Positions 1 to 12,471 of a stretch of DNA of 64,000 nt are shown in pieces. The number at the start of each line of letters is the position of its first letter. Position 1 is the first letter of the stretch. Position numbers and translations under genes: made by a program. The stretch is taken from NCBI GenBank assembly GCA_036971715.1, contig JAVHJL010000004.1:186001-250000 (forward strand). The letters are read 5' to 3'. This DNA comes from Arthrobotrys musiformis (taxonomy: Eukaryota; Ascomycota; Orbiliomycetes; Orbiliales; Orbiliaceae). A model generated the notes under the pieces. It was not told the DNA's origin. It saw nothing but the letters and a program-made list of their open reading frames with translations, and made no database searches.

Positions 1-558
1 ACACCGAAATGACGAAATTCGATATTGGATCAACTTGACGCTCAGGCGTAACGCTATCTATAGTCGCGCATGAATACCATGCCTGGGAAAGTTTACTTGT
101 AGACCCGCGGACACCACTTATAACAATATTACGAGGGTGATAAGTGCAGAATTGACTTGTAATGCTATTCTGATTATGACTGCTAGCCTAACATGTCGAC
201 GCTTATTCCTGAACTACCGGCAGCGGTGTTATATACGTTATACGTAAGATCCACGCGGACGCTTAGCCAGTTACCTTGTAGAACTGACGAGGCCTCACCA
301 CCCTCTGTATACGTATATCAACACTGCATATGCAACGCATTTCGATAAATCTTAAAATTAATATCTCTGCTCAAATGCGCCCCAAATCAACAGATTTAAA
401 GGGCTCTACCGGCAACTAGGTACACATTAGGCCACCTATTACCAAATAAACATCGCCACAGGACAATACCGTCAGCCCTTCGAAGCCATCGAGTCATCAC
501 GACCACAAAGTCAAGGGCTTCCAAATTCCAACAAACACAACACATATACTACCCCACA
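1..558. other. Intergenic, left edge
   Basis: No convincing open frame on either strand. The last 30 bases before the F-box start at 559 are an A/C-rich leader, as is usual upstream of fungal starts. Nothing else is recognisable. Confidence 0.5.
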
Positions 559-1335
559 ATGCCCATAACCACGTTCCCCTCCGAACTCCTCATCAACATA
601 TTCTCCTTTCTCCCCTGGCAAGACCACCTAGCTGCGTCTAAAGTCTGCCGCCTTTGGTCTTCAATATTTCTTTCCGAGCCCACAAAATCATACCGTTACG
701 TTCGCATAAACCCTCAAGCAGCACCCTACCCGCGAATACACAACCTCTTCCTCAACATCGGTCTCGAATGCACCATCGATATCTTCACCGGTCACATTTC
801 AAAAATAATTTTTGTGAGGAACGAAGACGAGGGTATAACAGATGACCAAGACCGACAGGAGGCTACACTCGATCTAAGAGATACTGGGATTATCCAAGAA
901 CCACTTCTACATTTCCAAGGATGGAGGTACGAAGACGAGATCAGAGAGAAGGAGTGGAAGATGGGAGTCTGCATTATGTGGAACCAGTTGGGTTACGAAT
1001 ACGGCGGTCAGAAAGATCGTCAGATATATCGACAGGATTGGTTTAACTTCGTCCAAAACGATGGACATGGCGAGATTGCGGGCGATATCATTCGTGGTGA
1101 AGTGGATATGGATATCTCGGTGGAAGCCTTCATCGGTATTCTTTGTAGGCACATTTTAAAATTCGACGCACTGAAGGTACCCGGGAAGACTGATATGAGG
1201 CTGAGGTTGGGGATGTACGATCGTATGGGTATCGTTATTATCCGCAACGTGCATGAGGTGTCTGGGGTTTTCGACCTTAGCTTAGACCACGTCGGCCGAA
1301 TGTGCGTTGGAGATAAAGCTTGGATTGATGAATAG
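559..1335 (+). CDS. F-box domain protein
   Basis: Single-exon 258-aa protein. Residues 4-45 form an F-box: FPSELLINIFSFLPW, followed by the usual KVCRLW in the second helix. F-box proteins bind Skp1 through this domain and bring substrates to an SCF ubiquitin ligase; the rest of the chain normally binds the target. The remainder here has no recognisable repeat, but an RY pair at the end of the F-box, a conserved hydrophobic segment (IHNLF) and a C-terminal helical part are also found in other F-box genes of this window (40682, 41712, 56072). The start is the first ATG of the frame. The target cannot be told from sequence. Confidence 0.8.
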   Translation: MPITTFPSELLINIFSFLPWQDHLAASKVCRLWSSIFLSEPTKSYRYVRINPQAAPYPRIHNLFLNIGLECTIDIFTGHISKIIFVRNEDEGITDDQDRQEATLDLRDTGIIQEPLLHFQGWRYEDEIREKEWKMGVCIMWNQLGYEYGGQKDRQIYRQDWFNFVQNDGHGEIAGDIIRGEVDMDISVEAFIGILCRHILKFDALKVPGKTDMRLRLGMYDRMGIVIIRNVHEVSGVFDLSLDHVGRMCVGDKAWIDE

Positions 1336-1539
1336 GGTTTCCAGATTGGCTTCGCTCCTACTGGTCCAAAGGGCCGAAACTTTGTATCTTCACGAAAGAA
1401 ATAATGATAGTATTAATTTATCTGCAGCCCCATCATAAGGGCAAGAGGATTTCCATCAACTAAGAATAACTCCTGTGCAAATCGTTTAAACGCCCGGGCC
1501 TGCAATAATAAACGCGGCCAATAAAAAAGACAAAAAAGG

Positions 1540-1565
1540 GAAGAAGAAGAAGAAGAAGAAGAAGA
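1540..1565. repeat. (GAA)n microsatellite
   Basis: About 26 nt of perfect GAA repeat between the F-box gene and the 3' end of the convergent transporter gene. Confidence 0.9.
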
Positions 1566-1608
1566 CTATAGCTCTCCAAACGCCATTAAACCCCTCCTCT
1601 AAACTTTT

Positions 1609-3884
1609 TCAATGCGCGAACCGAAAATCCCTTCTTTTATTCCCTGAATCCGTTGTAGTCTCCAGATAATGAATCTTTTCGTCCATACTCATCGAATCCC
1701 ACACTTTGTCTCGCGACCGATTTCTCCATAGGTAGTAACATTTGCCGAGGGAATAGACGACTATATTCATGCAGCATATTGCAATAAGTTGTTTGTTTCC
1801 TCGTCGGTCTATCGGACGGGTTTGTGAGCTTTTGTAACGTTGTGGTAAAGCTGGAAGAGTTTGGGCACTCACACTCTGGTTTATCGTCTTCACGATAGAT
1901 ATTGGAATACACCACTCTAGCGAGCTGTACCATCATGTTGTAAAGCGCAGCAGAGACAGCTCTAGTACGGACGGAGTTGGAGTTTCGGTTTGCCCAGCCG
2001 ACATGCATCGCGTGGGCTATTTGCAGATGTGTTAGCTAGGCACCTTAAATCAAGTATTCTTAACAGAAAGGCTTACGTGAGGGATACGATAATAAGACGG
2101 TCAGAATTGCAAAAGTCGACCAGTTGTAGTGGTGTGCTGACTGTCGTCTCAGCAGTGCTAATGCGATCAAGTTCGGCAAGTACCAAAGCTGGGTTACGAT
2201 TCCAAATGCTGCTCTTTCATTCCACGAGACGGAAAGCCATGTTAAAATAAGCATCTGCACTTTCATTAGCGTGATCCGGATCGTTCCATAGTTTCGACTT
2301 ATTTGTTCTTACCGTAATTGCCCCAAAGAATTGCGACGGAATCGAGAGTAAGTTCGAATCAAAAGTACTGAACCCCAAATTCCGCAGGTTTAACGTCAGA
2401 TATTGATCTGGCGGTCCAGATGGCAACTCCCACAACATTCCGAAGATATAAATCGGCCAGATGTCAAAGTCGCCCAGTGACTTCCACAGTAACTTTAGAG
2501 TGAGCCCCTGTCTGTTGTGCATATCTCCCTTCGATGGGTCGTCACGGATAATTCTGTTGACCATGATCGTTTCTTCGCGCTCGTTGAACCAGCCGTTGGG
2601 ACGGTACCAAGATTTGGTTTGGGTCGGCGAGGCTGGCATGAAAAATGCGGAGAAAAGGCCGATGGAGAACATCATGGCCCCTTCTGCGAGGAAAAGCCAG
2701 CGCCAGCCCTCGTGGCCATGTTGCCCACGCAAACGTAAAATCCCGAAAGCAATTATCGGGGCCACGATATCCGTAAAGCGGCGGGTACACCAGAATATTG
2801 CTAGCCGGAATGGGAGCTCGGTGTTCTTGTAGAAGTAGGTCAAGAATCTGAAGGTATGTCTCGAATTAGTTATAAAGGCCCTAGTGCGCTTGTTTTAACA
2901 TATAAATGTTCTTCTGACACCTACAAGACAACCTGCGTATCCAGAATATACATTAGTAAAGCGGTCTATTGACATCAATATAATAAATCCAATAAAGGAC
3001 AAACCTCAGGTATGAATCCTCCCTGCAAGAGCCCAAGCAGACATCTACATATCAAGAATGAAGTCCTTCCAGCCAGGAAAAACTGTGAGCCCGAGACAAT
3101 AGCCCAGGAGCACATCAAAAACGGGAGCCATCGATCGACTCCTATCCTTTTACTGATTATCTGAGATGGTAGCTCTGCGCTTAGAAACGACAACTGAAAA
3201 ACCGTATTCCCCAGGTTATAGTCGTTGGTCGTTAATCCTAGGTCTGGGAGGAAATTATCCGTGTTGGCCTGAGCGAGATTGCCACGTCCTATTTTGATAG
3301 TAAACCGGAATGTTAACGCTAAGTTTAGCGGTATAGGTGACTGTTCTTTCTAACACCTGGCTTACCTAAATCTAGGCCAAAGAATGCGACACATGCCCAA
3401 ACCATAATTTTCCAGTCTAGTCTGTTGATCAATGGCTTTGCCCCAAATGCTGGTTAGTATGTGTAGTACCTCTGCGTGTGGACTTATATTATTTTATATA
3501 GGAATAACGCACCAGCTCCTCTCTCCACGTCCATCTGGCATCAGGGTCAAACCGATGCAAATTCTCCCAGCACGGATGCGGCTCAAAAAATTTGGCTGTT
3601 GCTGGATCATCATAAACAGAGGGTTGTGTCGCAACCCGATCCAACTCGTCGTCACTTAGACCCCTTCTGAGGAAGGTTAAAAAGGGTAACTGCGGCGCAT
3701 CTTGCCGGACAAGAGCTTGTCGACGCAGAATACGTTCTCTAGCGGCCTCAAGGTCCCGTTTCGATGTCGCTGTCAACTCAGTTATTTCGATATTATTTCT
3801 GTATTCAACTGGTGACTCAGTAGGCGTTAGGGCTGTGAATGTCGGGTCTTTGTTGTCTTCGGATGTAGAACGCCTTTGCGCCAT
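1609..3884 (-). CDS. MFS transporter, Dal5/anion:cation symporter-like
   Basis: Eight-exon gene, 596 aa, on the minus strand. Exons: 3884-3513, 3435-3366, 3288-3005, 2932-2925, 2847-2313, 2254-2077, 2016-1873, 1808-1609. Joined, they give an uninterrupted frame (1,791 nt). The order of family landmarks is that of the allantoate permease (Dal5) branch: LDWKIMVWACVAFFGLDL at TM1, RGNLAQANTDNFL, then LLQGGFIPEVVLFLTYFYK, GWRWLFLAEG, and near the C-terminus GWANRNSNSVRTRAVSAALYN. This family moves organic anions, vitamins or small acids across the plasma membrane with protons. Exon 4 is only 8 nt long and supplies the VVL of the third landmark. It lies 8.6 kb from the next putative pathway gene, so a role as cluster exporter is possible but unproven. 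Confidence 0.85.
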
Positions 3885-6618
3885 TCTTAAGCCTTAGCCA
3901 ATGGAGGCTAACTCTGTGGTAAAAACTTGGCCGGGACTAGTAGTGTCCATAAGAACGAAATAAAGTTATCGGTGGATCTTTTTTTGTGCGACCCCATCCT
4001 TTCAAATATACGACGGCGGACAGGAAGCCTGAAGAGCTTTGATCAGGAGAAACCATCTTGGCCTTCACATTAGAGTCTCAAAAGGAATGGCGTGCTGGGT
4101 GTCAAAACGTTTGGCTCTCAGCCGGCTTGCCCAAATTCGCACATACTGCACTTTCTAAGACAGGAATATTTGAGAACTTGGAAAAACAAGGAAACACTCG
4201 CGAGGGACTGAAAGTGACCGGATGTGCAGGTCCCACGCGGCTGGGTTATGCCTATCGATTCCCCTTATTTGCACTGCATTGTCAGGATACTCGTGCTATA
4301 CGTTTTGGCTAACTCACGTGTATTCTAATTGGCTTTGAGGGTGTCAACGGTTCAGGTGGAGCAGGCATACCCCATGGAGTCGAATCGGTTATCTCAGAAA
4401 ACAGCTTGAACCCCCACATTGATATTTGACGTTCCAGATCTAAGGTTTCTTGAATCTGCAAAGAAAAATATGTATCACCACACGTTTAAGCCTGTCTTGG
4501 TGCTAAGATTACTCTTGTAGGAGAAAAAATTAGTTTCCAAAAAATAAAAATTCTTCAAAAGGGAGGATGTGGCATGGGTTAAGCTGTGGGGACGTGAAAT
4601 TCAGCTCGTCTGATCCTGTCCCATACATTTTACGTATGTTCCGAGTCGGGACATTCAAAACGAAAGAAAGTGAAACTTCGAGTGTTCCGATATTCGATGT
4701 CGTCTTCCATTCACGAAATCACGTCAGCTAGGCTGGATGAGGTTGGGTGGTTTCGATGCCAAGCAGCCGCCACATATTTAGTGCATGGGGGCCCTTGTCA
4801 TTGGAGCCTTTGGAGCCTCGCTAGGATCCTAGCTCCCGCATGCGATGGGAACCGCACTTGTATCTATGGGCCCATGGGGGTTCAAATATATAATATTGGA
4901 GAAATGTTTCTGTGTATTATATTGTTGAAACGGCGTTTGAAGAAGAGGGCGGAGATTTCCATTATCAATATTCAGCAAACTGGGGATGACGAGCTTTTAG
5001 AAACTCTTTTCAATCATGCCACAATCTGGGGATATTGCGAAATGTTGGATTTATGGGGAGTGCTGGTTGTATCCAACTTTGATGGTTCGGTCCGCAACTA
5101 ACTGTAGTGTTGCAAATTTGGCGGTGGTGGCTGTTGCCGTGCCGTCAACTAACCAACTTGTGCATGTATAATATGTATGTATGTACAACCCCACGCCAAG
5201 TTCGAAAGACTATTTGCTGGCTAGCAAGCGTATATGCGCGAGTGTCTATTCCAGCCTTTGAGCTTGGACTTTGAGGCAAACTTGGAACCTTGGAGTATCG
5301 AGCTGGTAGCCGCGAGTGGGATGTCTTGAGAGAAGCTGTCGTCTTTGGAAGTTGGTCGCATGCTTGCGCTCGGATGGTGATCCGAGGCACCAATCCAATC
5401 TGCGCATGCAGGGTCCCTCGAAAATTTCTTCGGGTTCGAGGCATACCAAATAGCCGGGTCAATGTTCATTGCATGCATCACGATACCATTCTTTTTGTAT
5501 AACCCTGTAACTCTTCGGTGGTGTAAGATAAGTGTATGAACAACTCCTAGGATCCTACTATAGAGCCTTGTACGTGGGATTGAATCGACACAATGACCTA
5601 CAGTTGGCTGCCGCTTCAATCTTTGTAATTTGGACATTTCGAATGTCCACCATCGATCGCCCACTAACACGTTAGCAGCTTGGGGAACTCTATCGACAAC
5701 AAGGTGATTTGGTTGTGATTTCCAAGATGTCGCCTCAATTGGATCTTTTGCCAGGATTGAAGTTGACCTGAGGTTCAGAGCTTAATATCCCGCGGTAGGT
5801 GCGCGCGGCCCATATGCATAAGGGTCACAAACTTAACAAGCCACCTGCAGGCATACCGCTGCTATGGTTGAACCCGATCATGCGGAAATAATGACTCAAA
5901 TTCCCAATATATACATACCCCCACCAAAATCGAAAGTTTCCCACTCCATCTCTCGTGGGGTTGTCGTTTGCTCCTCGGTTTTGTTTGTCTATCCCTTCTC
6001 ACCGTGCTTTTAGGTTAACGTTGCGCGCAATGGGAAGAGGGATTTCAAATAGAACATCAAGCCTCTGCAGTCTAGGCCCTAGCTGGATTATATATTATTT
6101 AGCTAGGTGGGCTGGGAGACCTGATAGGAAACATTGATAGATTTGAGTGTTTTAGGGAGGGATTTTAATTGGTAGTGTTTTCGATATTGGGCTGTATGCC
6201 AGTATTGCAGCCATGTGCCGCATTTGGTTTACGAAACCAGCCTAGTGCCATATATTCAGATTTGAAGTCAAGCGCAAAAGCTAGGATATTGGTTCGAGGA
6301 TTACAGAGCACTCTCTCGATGATTAATCCGGGCCACCTTCGTCGGAAGACTATGGCTCTTGGAAGAAATTACAACGGGGGTATGACAAATCAGCCACTCT
6401 CCATGCGGTCTGGGCAAGAGACCAGTCAAGAGTAAAGGGATGTTGGAGCTGAAGTCTAGAGATAGGGAGGGGCGATATTCAAAGCTGCTGCTTAGACCAG
6501 GGGTATCTTGAAATGGGTTGAGCATGTTATGATTTATCAAGTTAAAATAATGCAATACAAATCTAAGCCTTCGAGATGAAATTTAGGCTTGACTTTTATC
6601 GTGAATACCTAGGTACTT
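3885..6618. other. Intergenic, 2.7 kb
   Basis: Contains only short frames without family signatures, several beginning at non-ATG codons. No repeat structure or RNA gene is seen. It holds the promoter of the transporter (starts at 3884, minus). Confidence 0.5.
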
Positions 6619-7314
6619 TCAGTGGTCCTTCTTCCCATTCTTCTTGACTTGTCTCCTCACCATCCTCTTCCACTTGTTCAGTGCATAAAACCCATGTATG
6701 GCCACATCTACGGTCCACAGCGCCGCTGTACCGATATCCACCCCAGGTACCTCCCAAAACCTTCCCAAAACCCCAAAGCAAAACCATAGAGTTTCCCCGA
6801 TATGGAAAGTAACCAGCACCCAATACCCCCACCAGACCTGTTTATACATCGCATCTGCTACCCACGGATAATCCTTGAGTACGGTCGAGTAGATGAGTCC
6901 GCCGGGTTGCAGTGTAGAAGGGTTGAAGAGGAGGTACATGCAGGATAACATGGTGAACAAAAGGGTCCATTCCCCTGCACCGCGGGGCGGAAGATAAACA
7001 GGCTTAATCGCCACCATATCGCGGTCTACTCTCAACGCCGCCTCCGCCTGCTTCGTCATCTCGACCAGACGGACACGTGAGTCGGAGAGGGAAGCCATAG
7101 GTGGGCTGAACGGGATTTCCTTGGATACATCGTCGATGGCGATTGTAAGATGGGTGGTTTGGATGTCGGACAGTTGGACATTCGAAGAATTTGATGGCAA
7201 TAAGAGAGTTTTGGGGTATGAAAGCCGATGGATGAGATATAGCTTTGAGTCGTAGACGTGGTCCTTGTTCATGTGGTTCAGGATCCGAGTCCGGATAGCA
7301 TCTTCGGAAGCCAT
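6619..7314 (-). CDS. DUF2470-domain membrane protein
   Basis: Single-exon 231-aa protein starting at ATG 7314. The first ~100 residues look like a DUF2470 domain: RILNHMNKDHV, then a strand-rich segment with LTIAIDDVSKEI and SRVRLVEMTKQAEAAL. DUF2470 is found in haem-oxygenase-like and flavin-split-barrel proteins. The C-terminal half has three hydrophobic segments, around residues 120-137 (LLFTMLSCMYLLF), 165-187 (WGYWVLVTFHIGETLW) and 200-215, so the domain is tethered to a membrane with a basic tail (KWKRMVRRQVKKNGKK). Proteins of this layout are common in ascomycetes but uncharacterised. The reading is confident; the function is unknown. Confidence 0.8.
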   Translation of the reverse strand: MASEDAIRTRILNHMNKDHVYDSKLYLIHRLSYPKTLLLPSNSSNVQLSDIQTTHLTIAIDDVSKEIPFSPPMASLSDSRVRLVEMTKQAEAALRVDRDMVAIKPVYLPPRGAGEWTLLFTMLSCMYLLFNPSTLQPGGLIYSTVLKDYPWVADAMYKQVWWGYWVLVTFHIGETLWFCFGVLGRFWEVPGVDIGTAALWTVDVAIHGFYALNKWKRMVRRQVKKNGKKDH

Positions 7315-10300
7315 CGTCGCGCCGTAGCTATATGCGCGTGTGGTTTGCGTTGGATAACGACCAGGCCAAGCGCAGGCGCTGCCAACGAGTTTTGATAATG
7401 AGGCTAAGGGAGCGCTCGAGCCAAACTAAACCAGTGCCTGGATAGCCCGTTGGAGATGTGTCTACGAGCAGGATGGCGGTGGTGTTCGGGGCGGATATCA
7501 AGATTCATGTCAAGCCGACATCGGGGCCGTGATCAGATGTCAAACAAACATGGGACGAGACGACCGCTTAGCCGAAGACCCGCAGCCACAAAACGGCCGG
7601 CGACTTGGCTCCGCTCCCACTAGGTCAACGCTTTTCCAGGAACCGAGCTTCACCACGGAAGAACGTCCGTGGTTATCCGTTCGTTGCCTTTGGCTTCATG
7701 GATCCAAACGGACTTAGGTTCCGTTAAGAAAAGCTTTATTTCGTAATTGAGCCAATGGAGGACGCGGTCAACGGCCTCAAAGACAATGCAATGCGCACGC
7801 AATGCGACCTATCGGTACTAGTAACCAAAATTTCCAGTATCAGGATTGTTGAACCCGAGCGGCTTCGTTGGTTGGATCGGTTTCAAACTTTTGTCTTCCC
7901 TTTGCAAGAAACCACGTCTCCTTCGGTACTAATATCTTGAGCTTTCGAGATCAGTCCACGGGTGAACTTTTATCCGGACTGCGTATTTGGGCAACCAGAA
8001 GCCTACTGAGTTAGGGCATCGCGCACATAAATTGATGCTATACCGTTAAAAGGTTCGGTTGCTAAACGGGCTCGTGGATCCCTTGCCTTCGAAGCGCCCA
8101 ATATATATGCAACTAGCAGCGCCAGTGATGCATGAACCGAATGCATAAGGATGCTAGTACGTGGTTACTTAGTTATGGAACTTATGCAACTTGATATCTT
8201 AGTTGGTCCCCATCGCTGCACCTGCCATTGCTTTTTTCTCTCTAGATCTCTTCTCCCCACAATTATGGCGTGGGGTCCTTTGACCCTTTCATCGCAGATA
8301 AAAAGCAGAGTAGACTCGGTATCAGTGCTTCCACGGGTATTTTACACGTCAGTTCTCCTGACCGATCAAGTCTCGGGATGAGTTGACATGTTCGCAATTG
8401 ATTGCAAGTCCTCGCATGTACCGAGCCGACCATATGCATATACACCCTGCATGTAACGTCTTTTTTTCTTCTTTTCTAATGTAGCCATTCGATAAGTGGC
8501 TACAGTGGTACATGGACTAACTACTCCGCATTCTGGCATCGATTAAGTTTCTAATTTAAACTAATTTTGTGCGTCTAGGTGTAGATACAGATATTTGTCG
8601 TTCGAGGGCGACGCACGAGACCTACAACACAGAACTCGATCGCCATTACATTCTTGGTGATCCGTTAATGTCGCGATGCATCGATACGACAGCCGAATAG
8701 GTACAGTCTTTCCTCGCGCCCACGAAATCTAGATCCCTATACTAAGCTCTGGATTCAAGCTATACTAGCCCAGCTTAGAAAATCCCTGGATGCCAAAGAG
8801 CTCTTTGGGTTTCTGCGTAAACTAGATCTACCACGCGACCACGTCCGCGCACCGCATGATCATGATCTCATATGAGAGCTTTGCATTATCACGATCGGTC
8901 AACGTGTTCTACATGCGATATTTCTTCGTCCTTTAGTTCGGTAGTGCTCAGTGCCACAACCCGTCGTAATACCAATACCTTCCCTGGCGAGGGCCCTGCG
9001 TTGTCTGTGTTGCAAAAATTCTGCACAACACATTCCTCGCAATTTAGATTTGTGTTGGATCCGCAGTCTCGATTCTTGTGTTACAAGCCAGCCTCACCTG
9101 TCAGACGTCATCTGATTATCGTCGTCTCGAACTTCACCAGCGAGAGGCTGTTCTTGTGTAACAATTACTTGCAGGTGCGGCAGCGCTCCTTTTCACGTAC
9201 CGATACAAATTGAAGGTGTCCCAAGAATGCGACATGCAACATGCGACACGCACCTGGCCGGCATGTCATAGCCTCGAAGTCTGGGCAGCGATCATGTGAG
9301 GTGAGGGAGAGTCCCAGAAGTGAGGCTCTCAGTCATGCACATAATATTATTTACTATGCAGGCTATCACGATTCGGAGGGGTGTGTGGTATCATATGGAG
9401 AATCCCCTGTCTCACATCAGGACCCCGCGAAAGGTTGACGCCGAGATTCGGGTTGAAGTTTCGGATTCGAATTGCGATACCAGCTGAATTAAGTGGTGTT
9501 GATAAAATGTGATGCTACAATGTGAAAACTGTGTAACATCGAGAGATCTCGAGACGATTTGAGCTCGAGACCCCCAGACTACTCGAAACGCTCGCACTGG
9601 CTTCCTGTTTGGGAATAATGTCGGTTACCCACCGCCTACAAATACTAGACATTCTAGAAGGTTGAGAACTCCGGTTGCAAAAGGAGGTGCCATACGAACG
9701 CATGAATTTCCCTATTAGGGTAATTAAGTGGTGCAAGCTCAGGCCGGATATATATACTAGGTGTTCAGAATGCGACTTTCTCTTATTTTCGATTTCAAAT
9801 TTCTGGTTTCTAAAGATAAGAGTTCATGCGTATGTCATGCGCTGGGGACCCGGGGTCCACATCATTAACGTCAGGAGAGAATCGTTGAAAGGGAATTGGC
9901 TGGTCTAAAAGAGACCATCGTATCTACATATGTTGATTAGACATTCAGGAAATCTATAAGAGCAAAGGCATAGAACACATTTATATATTTTGCAATTACT
10001 ACTAAAATTAAAACATTCTTCGTATCCGATCCTGCCTAGATAGCTAGCCTATGGGAAAACGCTGGCGCTTCATTCTAGAAGACCCCTCACATCCAATATA
10101 AAGACTTGAATAGTCTCGCAAACCCAGACGTCACAACGGCGGCCTTGGATTTTCTTGATAATTACCTAATTAATTTATACGCGAACCGACATACTCAGTA
10201 CCCACTTAATTGCCTTAGGGGTCTCATATCATCCCTTCGATCCTGGAATTCATCAACCTTTACCTGCACACACCATTAAATGCCCTCAATATCGAGGCTA

Positions 10301-11445
10301 ATTTCTCTGTTTCGTTACTCATACCGTCCTAATCGGGTACCCAAAGCTCACCGGTCACCGAAGCCTTCAGTCAAAGGGTCCATTTGGAAGAGCGACTACC
10401 GGGATGATTCGGTTTGCCCAACTTGCTGTGGCATATACTGCTGTTGCTCTACTCGTTTGTACGATTGAATAGTATGGTCGAGACGTACGCGCGATAGATC
10501 TATATAAAACTCCACCTCTATAGTGCGGTAATATTTCTTAAAAGAAGATAGTCTTGGGTCTTCTGAGTTAATGCTGACCCGAATGAGGATTTCTTGTCGT
10601 AGAGTATATATACTATACTATCATGCTGGCCTCGAGACTACTATTACGCTGTGTACTAAAGTACGCCTATTACATTTTTGCATTAATATTGTCTGAAGCT
10701 ACCTCAATGATACATCTTTGTAAATAACGGCTTAATATATGAAAATAACCTAGATTCTAACTACTCGTGGGCCATGGGCATAAAAGGTTTAACCCCATAT
10801 ATAGTGTGGGCTTTGCTATGTGATATTAACTATATTGAAGCGATTCGATCTGACTTGCCGTCAATATAATATATAGGACATGCTGGTCTCGCGGGACATG
10901 CCTAGCCCCGATGACCCTTCTTGTGCTAATGCTGCTGCGTTGTAAGTACCAAAAGAGGGCAAAAGAACTCAACGGTTTCAAAATTCGCCATTCATACTCC
11001 AATTTTGTTAAAGATCTGGGTTTTGGATTGAACCTTCACCTCTTTTGTACAGAAGTGAGCTGTATCTGATCTGTGATGAGCTGTAACTAGCTTAAACGCC
11101 CATTTTCTTATTATCATTTTTGTTATTGCAATAAAAGTTCTCTCAGCATTTGGTTTATGAGATAACTCATATATCTGATATGTATGTATGTAGGCTACGC
11201 CTCTTTTCTTAGATTTCAAAGGAGGTTTACAAAAAAAAAAAGGAGGAGGAGGAGGAGGAGGAGCAAGAGAATCACGGCCTGGTCCCGTACCTAGGTATAG
11301 GCTCCATAAGAGGGGGCTGCTCATGCAATTAATTTGCTTAGCGGTGATACTGATCAACCCTTGCAAATGTGTTGGGGGAGGGTTTGGCTCGTCATAGACT
11401 AATTTGACGAACGTTGGTCCTGTAAGTTGAACAGCACGTTCCGCG
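7315..11445. other. Gene-poor spacer, 4.1 kb
   Basis: Only short frames without family signatures. AT-rich with many TATA-like stretches (for example around 10590-10880). Ends in a poly-A/GGA microsatellite at 11231-11262. Confidence 0.5.
11231..11262. repeat. Poly-A plus (GGA)n microsatellite
   Basis: A run of A followed directly by perfect GGA repeats. On the minus strand it reads as an artificial proline-rich stretch. Confidence 0.9.
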
Positions 11446-12057
11446 ATGCCACCATCTGACGGAATGTCCTCAACTTCTATCAGACAGCTCCCGCTCGAGC
11501 TACAAGCGCAAGTAATCTCGTACCTCCCCGCCGATGACCAAATCCGTGCGGCCGAAGTTTGCCAAAGCTGGTGCGACATTCTCTCGAGTTCCCAATCAAT
11601 GCGCAGGTCACGCTATTCTTCGGAGAGGGTTGCGGGAGTGCACAGTCTAATTTCAACACAATCACAAGGCTTTCGTTGTGAGGTGAGGAGTGTAACCTCC
11701 CGAGAGTACTACTTCCAAGAAATGCCCTTGGGGAGTGACAACCCCTTTCTCGACGAACCGTTTTTCTTACCCACTGCATGGAACGGCGAAGACCCGGAGC
11801 TAGCTACTTCAATCAACCGTATGGCTTTTAATTTATTCACAGGGTTTCCCGGAGCCCCTTGTCCCACTTGGCGGGGACCTGAACACTGGGGGCGGGGTGT
11901 TACCGTTCGCCAGTTCATAGAGGCAATATTGAAGCCAGTTTTCGATGCCGCACGCGCAGGCGGTACAATGGAAGGGTATCTCACTTTCTTTCTTGGTATC
12001 GATTCCATTTCAGGTGCCTATAAACGTGTTTATGCCAGGCAGGCCAAGCGAGTATAA
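11446..12057 (+). CDS. Short F-box domain protein
   Basis: 203 aa from ATG 11446. An N-terminal F-box is clear at residues 12-45: RQLPLELQAQVISYL, then AAEVCQSW. Downstream there is a segment with FLDEPFFLP (near residue 105), which resembles the FLDEPP or FLEEPP block of the paralogues at 41712 and 40682, and a helix ending VRQFIEAILKPVF. The protein is shorter than its relatives. The stop follows a basic tail (RQAKRV), and the last ~20 codons could instead belong to an unspliced 3' intron, so the C-terminus is uncertain. Presumed SCF substrate adaptor; target unknown. Confidence 0.7.
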   Translation: MPPSDGMSSTSIRQLPLELQAQVISYLPADDQIRAAEVCQSWCDILSSSQSMRRSRYSSERVAGVHSLISTQSQGFRCEVRSVTSREYYFQEMPLGSDNPFLDEPFFLPTAWNGEDPELATSINRMAFNLFTGFPGAPCPTWRGPEHWGRGVTVRQFIEAILKPVFDAARAGGTMEGYLTFFLGIDSISGAYKRVYARQAKRV

Positions 12058-12471
12058 GCACCCTGCAATTATCGCGATCCTCGCTTTCTTGGTATCGATA
12101 TGTTCCTCTGAGCACTGTGGCCGAAATCAAATTTGCAACAATCCTGCAACACAAGGTTTAGCTGTGCATGTACCACAAGGGCTGGCCTCGAGACTAGGAC
12201 AAGGGCAATCAAGGCCCTAAAGTTTTTCTATAACAATGGTTCTCAGGGCGGGTTTGCAAATTGCGAGTTTTTGTTTATAATACTCTGTGTAGCTATGCGT
12301 GTGTACACTAGATGCAATAGTATCTATGAAAACAGTATCCTTGAGCCCTTGAGCCCGGAACATGAGGTTATAACGCGCCTGCACGTTTCGCAGATGCACA
12401 TTGCACCTTGAAACTTTCTCGGCTGGCCATGGCGCACCCTTTGCGGAGAGATGGAATGCCTGCCAACTCTT
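12058..12471. other. Intergenic between convergent genes
   Basis: 414 bases between the 3' ends of the F-box gene and the SDR gene. Short frames only; no feature seen. Confidence 0.5.

Noticed and set aside
4670..5101. Plus-strand frame of 143 codons
   Set aside because: Starts at GTG, no signature, no splice context. Could be a lone unknown gene from ATG 4697, but cannot be supported.
5145..5670. Overlapping minus-strand frames of up to 149 codons
   Set aside because: The longest starts at GTG and no family features are visible.
10992..11579. Minus-strand frame of 195 codons
   Set aside because: It is formed by the A-run/GGA microsatellite (artificial proline run) and by the antisense of the F-box gene.
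10620..12200. Recurrent GGCCTCGAGACTA words (10629, 12186, also 50699)
   Set aside because: Too short and too variable in context to call a repeat family; XhoI-like palindromes of this size can recur by chance.
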